Of a DNA stretch of 64,000 bases, positions 38,432-47,652 are shown one piece after another. Numbering within the stretch: position 1 is the first letter of the stretch; the number at the start of each line of letters is the position of its first letter. The stretch is taken from NCBI GenBank assembly GCA_035528065.1, contig DATKZH010000207.1:1-64000 (forward strand). The letters run 5' to 3'. The position numbers were made by a program, and so were the translations under genes. This DNA comes from DATKZH01 sp035528065. GTDB lineage: Bacteria > Planctomycetota > Planctomycetia > Pirellulales > Thermoguttaceae. The notes beneath the pieces were generated by a model, which worked only from the letters and a program-made list of their open reading frames with translations, made no database searches and was not told where the DNA came from.

Positions 38432-39244
38432 GCAACAGAGTCGGTCCGGGACTCAGTCGCTAGACTGGCAGATTGGGGAAGACCAGCCAGCCTCTCTCTT
38501 GGGCCGATTGACGTATCGCGAGCAAAGCAACCAGTTTGCGCACAGGCCCCACTGTTTGCGACTGCCCCGTTTCCCCCCTCGCATAAAGAGTCCTGAGGCG
38601 CCCGTACAGAAGCCGGATGGGCTTCCACCTGTGGACACAAGCGCGCATACCGGTCCTCTTGTGCTTCCCTTTTCCAAGGGTAGACTCATTTCTTTCTACG
38701 CAGTTTTCCCGAGGGGACTCCGTCGAGAACGTACAAGAGCAGGGGTTGGGCAAGAATCCTGTGCTGTCTTGGCAAATCGGCCCCTGCGACCGGCGTTCCC
38801 GATCACGTCGCCGCGCGGCATAAAGTGTTTACTGCAAAGACGTTAGGGCTTATTTGTGGGCATGATTACGCAGAACAGAGCCCCCCTTTTGTCTTTTCCG
38901 AAGAGGAATTCCAGAGAGTCCACCTAATGGGCAGTCACCGTTGGACGCGGACGTACCAAGACACCACTGGTTTGTGGCGGGAAATGGCTTACTAGGATGG
39001 TATGTGCAGCGTTGTTCGTCCACCAGAAAAAATCCAGGGTGTGCGCTTGACATCCCCAAGTTGCGGGATTACGATCGTACTCGTCAGCCACAACCAGCCG
39101 CTCGGGGGGGGCGTGACAATGGTGGGGATTCGGTGAACGTCTGGCGCTCGCGTGCTTCGCCCCACTCGGAGGGCGGACTGGTGCGCGGGGCGATCCTCTT
39201 GTGGCATCCGGACTCCGTAGCGGAACGCTTTGGGAGGTGCTCAC
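38432..39244. other. intergenic region
   Basis: 813 bases between the GH2-like gene and the PEP-CTERM gene. Apart from the promoter candidate at 39047-39075 there is no gene with domain support and no repeat recognised. Confidence 0.4.
39047..39075 (+). promoter_or_regulatory. sigma70-like promoter of the PEP-CTERM gene
   Basis: A perfect TTGACA is followed after exactly 17 bases by TACGAT (4 of 6 matches to TATAAT). It points toward the gene starting at 39245, leaving a leader of about 160 bases. Confidence 0.45.
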
Positions 39245-40351
39245 ATGTCCTTCGCATTTCCAAGACTGCGATACCTAGGGGCGGTTCTCGGCCTTCTGCT
39301 TGCGGGGCTCACAGGCTCGCAGACGGCTCAGGGTGTCAGTTTCGGTGTCGGGGGGTCCCTATCGTTCGATTTGTTTCCCAACGACCCGGCCATGGCTGTG
39401 GGAGGGTTCAGCTGCGGCTCCCTCGATACGGACATTCTTGGATTCTACGCGGAATTCGAGGATCATTCACCGGCCCTCTTCCAGTCGTTCGACCAGTTTG
39501 TGGAAATATCAAGTATCGAGCAGATGTGGCCCGGTGGGCCAGTGGGCAATTGGGGAATTCTCGTTTACGTCGGCGATACGCCGCCCGGCACCGAGGCGCA
39601 GCCGGGCAGGACCCTTGTCCGCGGAATTTGGCCCGCGACGGGCGGCGGGATTTCAGTCGGCGCCGGCGCGACGATAAACACGCACATCAACTACATGGAG
39701 CCGGAGATCGCACGAAGCATTTTTACCCTTGAGAATTCTTCAGACTATGATATTACGGACGGTGTGATACGCCTGTACGAAGACCGATTCCTGCCAGGGC
39801 TAACGATCCCTGCCCACGGTTCGATCACGGTCGAGTGTCAGATGGCTCCGTGGTGGGAGTGGTCGTTCGGCGGCATTTGCGACGTGGGCGGCGAAATCCA
39901 GCCGGTCTTTGCGTTCAGCGACGCTTCTGTGTCCCCGCTGGGCGCGGACTACGAGCAGGTGTTCGGGATGACGGAGTGCCCCACTTCCGGGTTCGCAGCG
40001 GGGGTCCTCGCGGATAGTTCCGGTGAGGGTCTTCCAATCGCGTGGCTTCCGCAATGGAACGGCACGATGTGGCTCGGCTCTTGGCAGTACGCCGGTCGCG
40101 GGGCCCCGGCTCCCGGATACGTGACGTATTTCAATGTGCCCGAGACCGAACCGAACCGTTTCGACTTGTACGCCTATTCGGCTGACGCCGATCAGTTCAT
40201 TCTCGTCGGTTCGGGAGAGCAGGGGCAGTTGGGGGTCGTGCCGGAGCCGTCCAGTTTGGCCATTTGGTGCTGCCTCGGAGCAGTCGGGCTTGCCGCCTCA
40301 CGGTGGCGGCGGAAGCGACAAAGGGGACAGGCGCACAATTTGGGGAGCTAG
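39245..40351 (+). CDS. PEP-CTERM exosortase-sorted protein
   Basis: 368 aa from the ATG at 39245, five bases after GGGAGGTG. Signal peptide (LGAVLGLLLAGLTGSQTAQG), a body rich in Gly, aromatic and acidic residues without a known domain, and a C-terminal sorting signal VPEPSSLAIWCCLGAVGLAA followed by SRWRRKRQ. PEP-CTERM proteins are cut and anchored or released by exosortase and often belong to extracellular matrix; no exosortase gene is in this window. Body function unknown. Confidence 0.88.
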   Translation: MSFAFPRLRYLGAVLGLLLAGLTGSQTAQGVSFGVGGSLSFDLFPNDPAMAVGGFSCGSLDTDILGFYAEFEDHSPALFQSFDQFVEISSIEQMWPGGPVGNWGILVYVGDTPPGTEAQPGRTLVRGIWPATGGGISVGAGATINTHINYMEPEIARSIFTLENSSDYDITDGVIRLYEDRFLPGLTIPAHGSITVECQMAPWWEWSFGGICDVGGEIQPVFAFSDASVSPLGADYEQVFGMTECPTSGFAAGVLADSSGEGLPIAWLPQWNGTMWLGSWQYAGRGAPAPGYVTYFNVPETEPNRFDLYAYSADADQFILVGSGEQGQLGVVPEPSSLAIWCCLGAVGLAASRWRRKRQRGQAHNLGS

Positions 40352-40585
40352 GAACCCTCAAAGCGTGTCGAGTCGGGCGAGATCTCGGTATCCTTGTACG
40401 GAGATCTTCCGCCTGGAGTTGTCCCGGATCTTGGGTCGCGCTGGGGGACGCGTGTTCTTGTTTCTTGACGCCCAAGATCGGGCGATGCTCGATGACCGAC
40501 GGCCGATCGACCCGGCGCGGTTCGATTCTTGAACCGCCGGGCTACGAGCACTGAGCGATGACGGTCTCCGCGGGGACGCCGGGCG

Positions 40586-41143
40586 TCATTCCTCCTCGTC
40601 CCAGTTCGGATACTGCGGCGGGCTCTTGCCGACCCGTTTGACCACCTTGGGGTATCTGTGGCGTGGAGCCGGCTCGCCCACGTCGACCATCTCGATGCGG
40701 TGCCACCAGTCGTCGCCGAAGTCGAACCAGTACCAGAACTTCATCCTTCGTCTCAATCGCAGGGACTCGATGGTGGTGCGAGTAAGATCTTCGGCGGGCT
40801 CCTCGGCACCGTCGAGTTCAAACCACGGGTCCTCCATGTCCATCGGCAGCACGTATCGCTTGTTCTTCCGCCCTTGGGGACGGCTGCCGAACTGAAACTC
40901 GTAGAGGTGTTCGTCGTAACGATCGAACGCGTCGAAGATGGCGAAGTGCAGGTCTTCGAGCGTCTGGTCCCCGCGGATCTGGATTGCGCGGGACACGACT
41001 GGGTTCTCATCGTCGTACTCCTCGGTCACCCGGCCGGCGACCAGCTCGACGTTGAGCGTGTAGAGGCGAATGCCCGCCTTGTCCGGGCTCTTCGTCTTCT
41101 CCTTCTTTTTCGTGGCCGTTTTCTTGATGGATTTGGCCGCCAT
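40586..41143 (-). CDS. pRiA4b Orf3-like protein
   Basis: 185 aa with a Lys/Thr-rich N-terminus (residues 1-20) and the plasmid pRiA4b Orf3/IS1096 TnpR-like fold: IQIRGDQTLEDLHFAIFDAF, HLYEFQFG, FWYWFDFGDDWWHRIEM. Start ATG at 41143 is preceded by AGGAGG. The family occurs both on mobile elements and as chromosomal singletons; no transposase is adjacent here, so a mobile origin is not shown. Biochemical role unknown. Confidence 0.85.
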   Translation of the reverse strand: MAAKSIKKTATKKKEKTKSPDKAGIRLYTLNVELVAGRVTEEYDDENPVVSRAIQIRGDQTLEDLHFAIFDAFDRYDEHLYEFQFGSRPQGRKNKRYVLPMDMEDPWFELDGAEEPAEDLTRTTIESLRLRRRMKFWYWFDFGDDWWHRIEMVDVGEPAPRHRYPKVVKRVGKSPPQYPNWDEEE

Positions 41144-41199
41144 GATCGTCCTCCTTCCATGAGACGCGTTCCCGGGAGAACAACTCCGCTCAACCGATT

Positions 41200-44100
41200 C
41201 TATCGCTTTTCGCCGCGTACGTAATCAATGGCGAACTCGCCGGAGGCCGCCCCGTTGCCGGGATCGATCCGCAGGGCCGTGATCGTCTGGCCCGCCCACA
41301 TCGGGTCGCGGCCCGGCTCCAGGCGGTATTCGTGGAACTGGCCGTCTGCCTGGATGGCGAATGGCACGGCCTTGTCCTCGGCGAAGCCGGGCGAGGCCGC
41401 CGTCGTCCAGAAGAGCTGCCCGCCTTGGCCCGCGCTCACCCGCATCCGAAGCCGGACCACCGGGCACTCGTCGCCTTCAACGCGAACGAGCATGCGGACC
41501 AGGTAGGGATCGCCGCCGGTGATCCGGCCGCGGAGCACGCCCTCCTCGACGTTCATCGACGCGACGTGGTGCGCCCCTGTCCATCCTTCCGACGACTCGT
41601 CGAACTCGAACGCGATCCGCTCCGCCAGCCAGGGCAGCCGGCGAACCGCCAGGTGCTCGGCCCCCTGCACCTCGACGCGCGACTCGCCTTCCCGGGCGAT
41701 GCGGATCGCCAGATAGGCGCTGCCCACGTCGTGGCGCCAGCCGGGCTCGGGCCCGCTCTCCACGTCCTCCCGCTCGGGGATCGGCTTACCGTCGACGAGC
41801 ACCGACTTGGGCCGGGCCACGTTCGCCACGAGCACCACCCCCTGCTCGCCCTGAGGATAGGCCACTCCGAACGCGAGCCGGCCGCCGTCCCAGGCCGGCT
41901 CGGAGATTTTCGCCGCGGCCGTGACGTGGAGCCGGCGCTCGCCTTCGCCCAGGATGACCGTGGCCGGGTCTTCGTCGCGCCCGGTCAGCTTCAGCACGTT
42001 GCGGATGATCTGGCGTGGTGCAAAAACCCAGGGGCACTTCTCGCAGTCGATCGCGCTGACGTTGTCCGGCCAGAGGGCCACGTTCTCGCCGTCGAGGTCC
42101 TGCTGGTGGATCGCGCTGCGGATGATCGCCTCGGCGATTTTGCGCCAGGGGTAGCTGTCGTCATAGTCGCAAAGCTTCAACAGCGAGTTGGCGTAGCGCA
42201 GCCCGTTCCACTGCACGGGCCGGCCGAACCACGAGCCCTGGTACCAGGTGGCCCCGAACACGGGGATGCTCCCGCCGACGAGAAACGGCTTCTCCGGATC
42301 GTCCCAGAGGTAGATGAACGGCAACCCCCGCCGGGCCCAGGTCACCGCGTCGCGGAGCCAGCGCTCGTCGCCGCTGAAGCGATAGGCTTCGACGTAGGCG
42401 TCGACCGCGTCGGCGGCGGCCAGCACGTCGGGCGTGTGCACCGGCACCTCCCACACCTGCGCCGCCCGGGGCACCCGGAACGACTCCATCAGGACGAGCG
42501 TCTTCTCCATCGCGTCGTAGGCCTCGCGGTCGCCGGCGATTCGGGCGTAGTTGAGCACCTCGAAAGCCCGCCGGGCGCAGGTGCCCAGCTCGACGGCGTC
42601 GTCGGGCCCCAGCTCGTGGTAGTCCTTGCCGACGAACGGCCCGGTGGTGTGTTGCTGATCGGCGTCGAACCGCCAGGCGCCGTCCTCGCCGCGGCTGGCG
42701 AGGATTCCCGCTGCCCGGCCGGGGTTGGCCATCGCCAGGTCGGCGCGGCCCGAGAACCGCTGGACGTCGATCCGCGCCTCGCCTCCGATCATCGCCAACA
42801 CTTCTTGCGCCCGAGCCCGGCATGCACGCCGGACCTCTTCGCTGGGGCTGAGGATCTCGCCGAGCAGGAGATCGGCGACGAAGCTTTGCGGCCGGCCCTG
42901 CTGCGACATCATCCCGCCCCCCTTGGTCGTCCACCAGTCTTTCGTTTCCTCTTCCCAGAGCGACTGGAGATACGCCTGCATGGAGAACTCGATCTCGCGG
43001 TCGTACGAGCCGTGCGGCAAGGGCTCGGGCTCCGGACAGCCGTACAAGCGGGCCCACTGGTCTACCGCGGCCAGCGCGTCGGTTGCCGCGCCGTCGGCAA
43101 AGATCCGGGCCGAAAGGCGAAGAGGCTTGCCGGGCTCGAGCGGATACGGCGTTGTCGCCTCGCGCTGGTTCGGCTCGACGAACTCCGGCACGCCGGGTAG
43201 GAAAAGCCCCATCAGGTGCGTCCGCTGGTTCTCGAACCGGTCGGGCGAGGCGAAGACAAGGCTCGGCCGGTCGCGCCGGCCGTCCCACTTCTGATGGACG
43301 TCCCACACGAGCCCGACCGTGCCGTGCTTGCCGTGAATCCCGACCGCGGGAATCGTCACCATGTTCGGATGGACCACGTACCGGAGCTGGTGCGGATGCC
43401 CCTCGGCGATGTCGAGCGTGCCGGAAGAGACCTCGTCGTCCACCAGCCATTCCAGGCCGGGCAGCACGGCCTCGTCGCGGTCCAGGGCATAGAGCATCGG
43501 GCCGTCGAAGGCCAAGAGCTTGCACGGCTTCGAGCACGTCAGCTCGTAGTCGGCGGATATCGTCTTCTCATCCTCGCCGAGTCCAAACCGCACCCGCACC
43601 CGGCAGCCCGGCTCTTCGCCCTCGGGCGTGGTCCACGCGAACTCGAGACTCGCCCGGTCGCCGGTCTGTGCTTTCGGCGGGCCATCGGTCAAGACGACGT
43701 GCTCGCGACGCGATCCGTCCGCTCCCTGAAGCACCACGCGACCCAGGCGCGGAAGCCACGCGACCGTGACCGGCGGCCCCCGGCGACCCGACACGAAAAG
43801 CTCGGCCGGCCCAAAGCCGAACTCGTTCCGCCGGAACAGGAGGCGGACATGCTCGTTCTCCAGCACGGCGAAATCGTCGGTGGCGGCCGCCTTGATCTCG
43901 CTGGGTGGCGCGACCAGCCGCGTGGCCGCCCCGACTACCAGCGTTGTCTCCGCCGTCAGCTCTCGGTCGACGTTCTCGGCGCCCACGCGGACCGCAATCG
44001 GCAACGCCGGCGACTGCCGATCGAAGACCTGACGCGTGGTGAGCGATAGAGTCTGCCCCGGGTGCAGCCGCTCGGCCGCGCTCGACACCGGGCCCGTGGG

Positions 44101-45072
44101 AAGCTGGAACACCGCGGTCGGATTCACCACCGAAGCGCTCCCCCTGTTTTCCAGCACGCACTCCAGCGTGACGGGGATCTTCTGCATGGCGACCGGCGCC
44201 GTCGGTCCGAAACTCCGCAGGACAAGCTCGGGCGCGACGGCATAAGACGTCTCGGCCTGAACCTCGCCCGACGCCGCGGCAAACTGGAGTCGGCACGCCT
44301 TCTCCCGGCTGCCCTCGAGCGTCCAGACGGCCGACGTCTTCTCGTCGGGGGCGAGATTTCCCAGAGGGACCTCCGCGGGCGACACCGCAAGCGCCTCGGG
44401 CACGATCATCGTGGCGCGGACGTTCGGGGCCGGTGCGTCGCCGGCGTTCTCGACCGCCGCTCGCACCGTGCACCGCTCGCCCGGCCGCTCGGGATCTTCC
44501 TCCAGCCGGACCTTGCCGAGCCGCAAGAGCGGGCCCACCCGCTCCACGTAGGAGACGTCGTCCAAGAGCAACTCGCCCTGGGAACCCAGGATCCGCACGG
44601 CGAAGTGGACCGACTTGACCTTCGGGTTGTCGGTGAAGTCGTATTTCAGCCGGCCGTGGTGCCAGCGGCCGTCGCCGACGCGGCTCTCGGGCACGGTGAA
44701 CGTCGCCCGGGGCGAGCCGGTCCCTTCGCGCGGCTCGTCGTTCATCGGGATCACGTAGACGTTCAGCTTGGTGCTCTTGGCCGAGACGGCCTTGTACCAG
44801 AAATCCATGCCGCCCCGGAGCCGGTCGATCAACGGCCCGCGGTTGAGCCCGGTCTCCACCGTCTTGTTGTCCGCGGTGCGCAAGAAGCGAAGTGACCGCT
44901 CGCCCGAGTGAGCGTCGGACGAGACCTCGACCGTCGCGCCGATCGGTCCCCAGTCGGCCGGAAAGCCGCTGGGCGCGAGCCGCTCGAAAGAGCCGTTCGT
45001 GCAGGGGTTGTCGGAAGCGGGCGGAGCCGCGGCCAGGAGGGATAGCGCGAGGGAGAGGGTTAGGGCGTGCAT
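41200..45072 (-). CDS. very large secreted protein, probable glycan-active enzyme
   Basis: 1290 aa from the ATG at 45072, nine bases after GAGGAG, with a short signal peptide (MHALTLSLALSLLAAAPPAS). An N-terminal jelly-roll carbohydrate-binding segment (CTNGSFERLAPSGFPADWGP) is followed by CARDB-like beta domains (about 160-400), a central beta-rich region, a helical region (about 690-1080) that resembles alpha/alpha-toroid polysaccharide lyases or hydrolases, and a C-terminal carbohydrate-binding-like domain (EFDESSEGWTGAHHVASM). No catalytic motif could be assigned. It lies 154 bases downstream of the GH172 gene on the same strand, so the two likely act on the same glycan. Confidence 0.7.
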   Translation of the reverse strand: MHALTLSLALSLLAAAPPASDNPCTNGSFERLAPSGFPADWGPIGATVEVSSDAHSGERSLRFLRTADNKTVETGLNRGPLIDRLRGGMDFWYKAVSAKSTKLNVYVIPMNDEPREGTGSPRATFTVPESRVGDGRWHHGRLKYDFTDNPKVKSVHFAVRILGSQGELLLDDVSYVERVGPLLRLGKVRLEEDPERPGERCTVRAAVENAGDAPAPNVRATMIVPEALAVSPAEVPLGNLAPDEKTSAVWTLEGSREKACRLQFAAASGEVQAETSYAVAPELVLRSFGPTAPVAMQKIPVTLECVLENRGSASVVNPTAVFQLPTGPVSSAAERLHPGQTLSLTTRQVFDRQSPALPIAVRVGAENVDRELTAETTLVVGAATRLVAPPSEIKAAATDDFAVLENEHVRLLFRRNEFGFGPAELFVSGRRGPPVTVAWLPRLGRVVLQGADGSRREHVVLTDGPPKAQTGDRASLEFAWTTPEGEEPGCRVRVRFGLGEDEKTISADYELTCSKPCKLLAFDGPMLYALDRDEAVLPGLEWLVDDEVSSGTLDIAEGHPHQLRYVVHPNMVTIPAVGIHGKHGTVGLVWDVHQKWDGRRDRPSLVFASPDRFENQRTHLMGLFLPGVPEFVEPNQREATTPYPLEPGKPLRLSARIFADGAATDALAAVDQWARLYGCPEPEPLPHGSYDREIEFSMQAYLQSLWEEETKDWWTTKGGGMMSQQGRPQSFVADLLLGEILSPSEEVRRACRARAQEVLAMIGGEARIDVQRFSGRADLAMANPGRAAGILASRGEDGAWRFDADQQHTTGPFVGKDYHELGPDDAVELGTCARRAFEVLNYARIAGDREAYDAMEKTLVLMESFRVPRAAQVWEVPVHTPDVLAAADAVDAYVEAYRFSGDERWLRDAVTWARRGLPFIYLWDDPEKPFLVGGSIPVFGATWYQGSWFGRPVQWNGLRYANSLLKLCDYDDSYPWRKIAEAIIRSAIHQQDLDGENVALWPDNVSAIDCEKCPWVFAPRQIIRNVLKLTGRDEDPATVILGEGERRLHVTAAAKISEPAWDGGRLAFGVAYPQGEQGVVLVANVARPKSVLVDGKPIPEREDVESGPEPGWRHDVGSAYLAIRIAREGESRVEVQGAEHLAVRRLPWLAERIAFEFDESSEGWTGAHHVASMNVEEGVLRGRITGGDPYLVRMLVRVEGDECPVVRLRMRVSAGQGGQLFWTTAASPGFAEDKAVPFAIQADGQFHEYRLEPGRDPMWAGQTITALRIDPGNGAASGEFAIDYVRGEKR

Positions 45073-45152
45073 GGCTGGAGACTCCTCAAGCGTGGGCGGG
45101 CGGAACGCCCGCAATTGTTGAGTTCCGTGTTGTGAATGAAACAGGTGCGAAG

Positions 45153-45174
45153 CCCAGGGGTTGCAACCCCTGGG
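45153..45174. repeat. 22-bp perfect palindrome
   Basis: CCCAGGGGTTG and its exact reverse complement meet without a spacer, between the GH172 stop and the start of the 1290-aa gene. No T tract follows on either strand. It may be a REP-like unit or a transcript-stabilising hairpin. Confidence 0.6.
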
Positions 45175-45226
45175 ATTGGGACCCGAGTAACGTTCCACTG
45201 ATGCGGGGATCAATGAGTTGCCGTAA

Positions 45227-46336
45227 TCACTCCTGCCAGACGTCGGCCGTTCGGGCTTCGAGGTTGGGCATCTCCGGCAGCGGCGCGCTGGGCACGGGCT
45301 CGTACCAAAACGTGGCGCACGACCAGTCGTCCTCGGTCTCCGCCAGGCCGTTCTTCCAGGAGATCTGCTGGATGGTGATCCGGGCGCGCTCGCGCCAGGC
45401 GACCGGGTCGGGCAGGTGCCAGCGATACATGGAGACGAAGTCCTTCTCGTTCAGGCTGCACCCGTTGTAGAAGAACGGGGTCTGCTGGATGCCCCACGCC
45501 AGGCCGACGTAGTCCTCGCTCCCCGTGCCGCAGATCGTGGGGAAGTCGGTGTCGCCGTCCATGTAGACCTTCACCTCGCCCTCGCCCCACCACTGCTTCG
45601 GGTGCAGGTTGCGGATCCCGATCACCGAGCCGATGAACCGGCCCTTCTGCTTCCGCTCGGGCAACAGCTCGAAGTCGTTTTTGGTGGTGGTCGGGTTCTC
45701 GCGGCGGAACAGCACGTGCAACCGGCCCACGTCCTCGGGAAGCCGGTCGCCGATCGTGTAGTCGATCTGATAGTAGAGCGGCACCGCCTTCTCGCCCTCG
45801 TTCGTGAACGTGAGCTTCGCCCGCTTCACAAACGGCATCGGCAGCCAGAGGTTCCTTCCGCCGGTGCTCCCCACCGAGTGAACCGCCGAATCGTACGGCA
45901 TGATCTTTCCGTGGGCGAATCCGCAGAAGTCGCCGACCGGGGATTCGATGCTGGGGTGCTCCTGGCCGTCCCACCAGGCGCGGATGACCAACGCCCGCTG
46001 GGCGACCGGGTCCCGGGCGGTGGTGAGCCAGATGTGGCGGATCGTGCCGGGGCCCTCGACGTCGCAGAGCTGGACCGTCTGGCCCGGCTCGATCTTCCGG
46101 CTGGGCGCCCCCTTGCGCGTCGGGCCCAGGTTGCTGGCCGCCTTGCCGCCCTCGCCGGGGGCACCGGTCGGGTTCTCAAACGAGATCGACCGCGACGTGA
46201 GACCCGTGTCCAGAAGATACGGCTCGTGGACCACGTCGACCGCCTGCTGGGCCGTCGCCGTCGCGGTCCACGCGGCCAACACCGTCACCGCGATCGCAAC
46301 GGCCAGGAGCTTGCCAAACCCATTACTGCTCGTCAT
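45227..46336 (-). CDS. DUF2961/glycoside hydrolase family 172 protein
   Basis: 369 aa, secreted (hydrophobic segment about residues 9-29, ATATAQQA cleavage region). Double jelly-roll fold of DUF2961: GPGTIRHIWLTT, PVGDFCGFAHG, NLWLPMPF, KVYMDGDTDFPTICGTGSED with E274 in the conserved GTGSEDY (270-276). GH172 includes arabinofuranosidases and difructose-anhydride synthases and works as oligomers. Start ATG at 46336 follows AAGGAAAG. Forms a pair with the large secreted gene downstream. Confidence 0.9.
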   Translation of the reverse strand: MTSSNGFGKLLAVAIAVTVLAAWTATATAQQAVDVVHEPYLLDTGLTSRSISFENPTGAPGEGGKAASNLGPTRKGAPSRKIEPGQTVQLCDVEGPGTIRHIWLTTARDPVAQRALVIRAWWDGQEHPSIESPVGDFCGFAHGKIMPYDSAVHSVGSTGGRNLWLPMPFVKRAKLTFTNEGEKAVPLYYQIDYTIGDRLPEDVGRLHVLFRRENPTTTKNDFELLPERKQKGRFIGSVIGIRNLHPKQWWGEGEVKVYMDGDTDFPTICGTGSEDYVGLAWGIQQTPFFYNGCSLNEKDFVSMYRWHLPDPVAWRERARITIQQISWKNGLAETEDDWSCATFWYEPVPSAPLPEMPNLEARTADVWQE

Positions 46337-46509
46337 CGTGTCTTTCCTTTCGCGTCAGGACTTCTGGAAACGCGGAGGGCGGCACATCGCGAGCCGATCC
46401 GCCCTCTCGTGGCCTTCGCTCGGATGCCCATCACCATACCGGGAACCGCGCGGCATGCAAGTCCCCGATGCCAGAGGGGCGGTTGACGGGAGGCGTGATT
46501 GGGGCGGGC

Positions 46510-46630
46510 CTAGTGGTCTGTCCAATTCGAGTTTACGGGTGCCACGGGCATCTTGCTCGTGCTCTCGTAGCTGCACTGGCGAGACGCCAGTGGCACCCGA
46601 CCGGCAAAGTCAATCTGGACAGACCACTAG
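46510..46630. mobile_element. 121-bp MITE with 15-bp inverted ends (IS630-like)
   Basis: Perfect inverted repeats CTAGTGGTCTGTCCA (46510-46524) and TGGACAGACCACTAG (46616-46630) bound an element without coding capacity. Both ends finish in CTAG; IS630-type elements insert into CTAG and duplicate TA, so removing the element would restore one CTAG. The interior holds two palindromes (CACGGGCATCTTGCTCGTG type and CACTGGCGAGACGCCAGTG) that also occur at about 17181-17275. The right end supplies the TAG stop codon of the CDF transporter gene. Confidence 0.75.
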
Positions 46631-47592
46631 GTGCTTTCGTCAGCCTGCGAAGCGCCCGTCGGCGGCTTGTGGTGATCGGCGTCGTACGGCTCGACGTGCA
46701 CCAGCACGTCGATCACGTTGGGCCCTTGGCTGAGCAGGCGCTCCTTGACCACGTTGGCGATGGCGTGGCCCTCGCGGACGCTCAGCTCCGGCTCGACCAG
46801 GACGTGGAGATCGACCTGGAGGCCCGCGCCGATGGATCGTGTGCGGAGCTTGTGCACGGCCTGGACGCCCTCGGTGTCCTGGGCCATCTTGAGTATGGCC
46901 TGCCGCTCGTGCTCCTTCGCGGCGGCGTCGACCAGCTCGCGAAGGGCCGGCCAGGTGATCTCCCAGGCGGCGTGCAGGATGAGCACCGACACGATCACCG
47001 CGCCGATATGGTCGAGAAACCCGCAGTCGGGCCAGATGTGCGTGCCCAACACGGCGATCGCCACCGGAACCGACGAGAGCGCGTCGGAGCGATGGTGCCA
47101 GGCGTTGGCCACCACGGCCGACGACTTGACGCGCTTGCCCACGTTCGCCGTCCACCGATAGAGAAGCTCCTTGGCCACAATCGAAAGGCAGGCGGCGGCA
47201 AACGCGGTCCAGCCCGGCCGGGAATCGTGCGATTGGGGAAGCGTCAGGATCGCCCGGTAGCCGAGCCCCACGCCGACGGTGCCCAGCACGAGCCCGATCG
47301 CCGAGGTGATCAGCGTCTCGATGCGGCCGTGGCCGTACGGGTGCTCGGCGTCGGCGGGCGCCGACCAGAAACCGGCCCCGATCACCACGGCCACGTCGGT
47401 CACGAGGTCCGAGAGGCTGTGGACCGCATCGGCCACCAGGGCCTGGCTGGCGCCGACGACGCCGAACACGAACTTGATCGCCGCCAGCAGCACGTTCACC
47501 ACCAGGCCCCACAGCGTCACCCGCCGGACTTGGCCTGCTTGCGCGGAACTCCGAGCCTCGCCCGCGGTGCCTGATTTGGTCGACTCCGTCAT
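46627..47592 (-). CDS. cation diffusion facilitator (CDF) metal transporter
   Basis: 321 aa with six predicted membrane helices and a C-terminal cytoplasmic metal-sensing domain. Metal-binding signatures: ALVADAVHSLSDLVTD in helix 2, AEHPYGHGRIE between helices, NAWHHRSDALSS in helix 5. The HxxxD pairs fit Zn2+ (also Fe2+ or Mn2+) export by proton antiport. The C-terminal region has LQVDLHVLVEPELSVREGHA. Its TAG stop falls in the terminal CTAG of the MITE. It follows the kinase gene by 61 bases but a link is not evident. Confidence 0.9.
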   Translation of the reverse strand: MTESTKSGTAGEARSSAQAGQVRRVTLWGLVVNVLLAAIKFVFGVVGASQALVADAVHSLSDLVTDVAVVIGAGFWSAPADAEHPYGHGRIETLITSAIGLVLGTVGVGLGYRAILTLPQSHDSRPGWTAFAAACLSIVAKELLYRWTANVGKRVKSSAVVANAWHHRSDALSSVPVAIAVLGTHIWPDCGFLDHIGAVIVSVLILHAAWEITWPALRELVDAAAKEHERQAILKMAQDTEGVQAVHKLRTRSIGAGLQVDLHVLVEPELSVREGHAIANVVKERLLSQGPNVIDVLVHVEPYDADHHKPPTGASQADEST

Positions 47593-47652
47593 CCGTATCT
47601 CGCGATCTCTCGGGGGAAGCGCTAGCCGGCGCGAGATGAAAAACGAATTGTA

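Noticed and set aside
40586..41143. Transposon passenger gene
   Set aside because: The pRiA4b Orf3 family is linked to mobile elements, but no transposase or terminal repeats are nearby, so it is listed as an ordinary gene.
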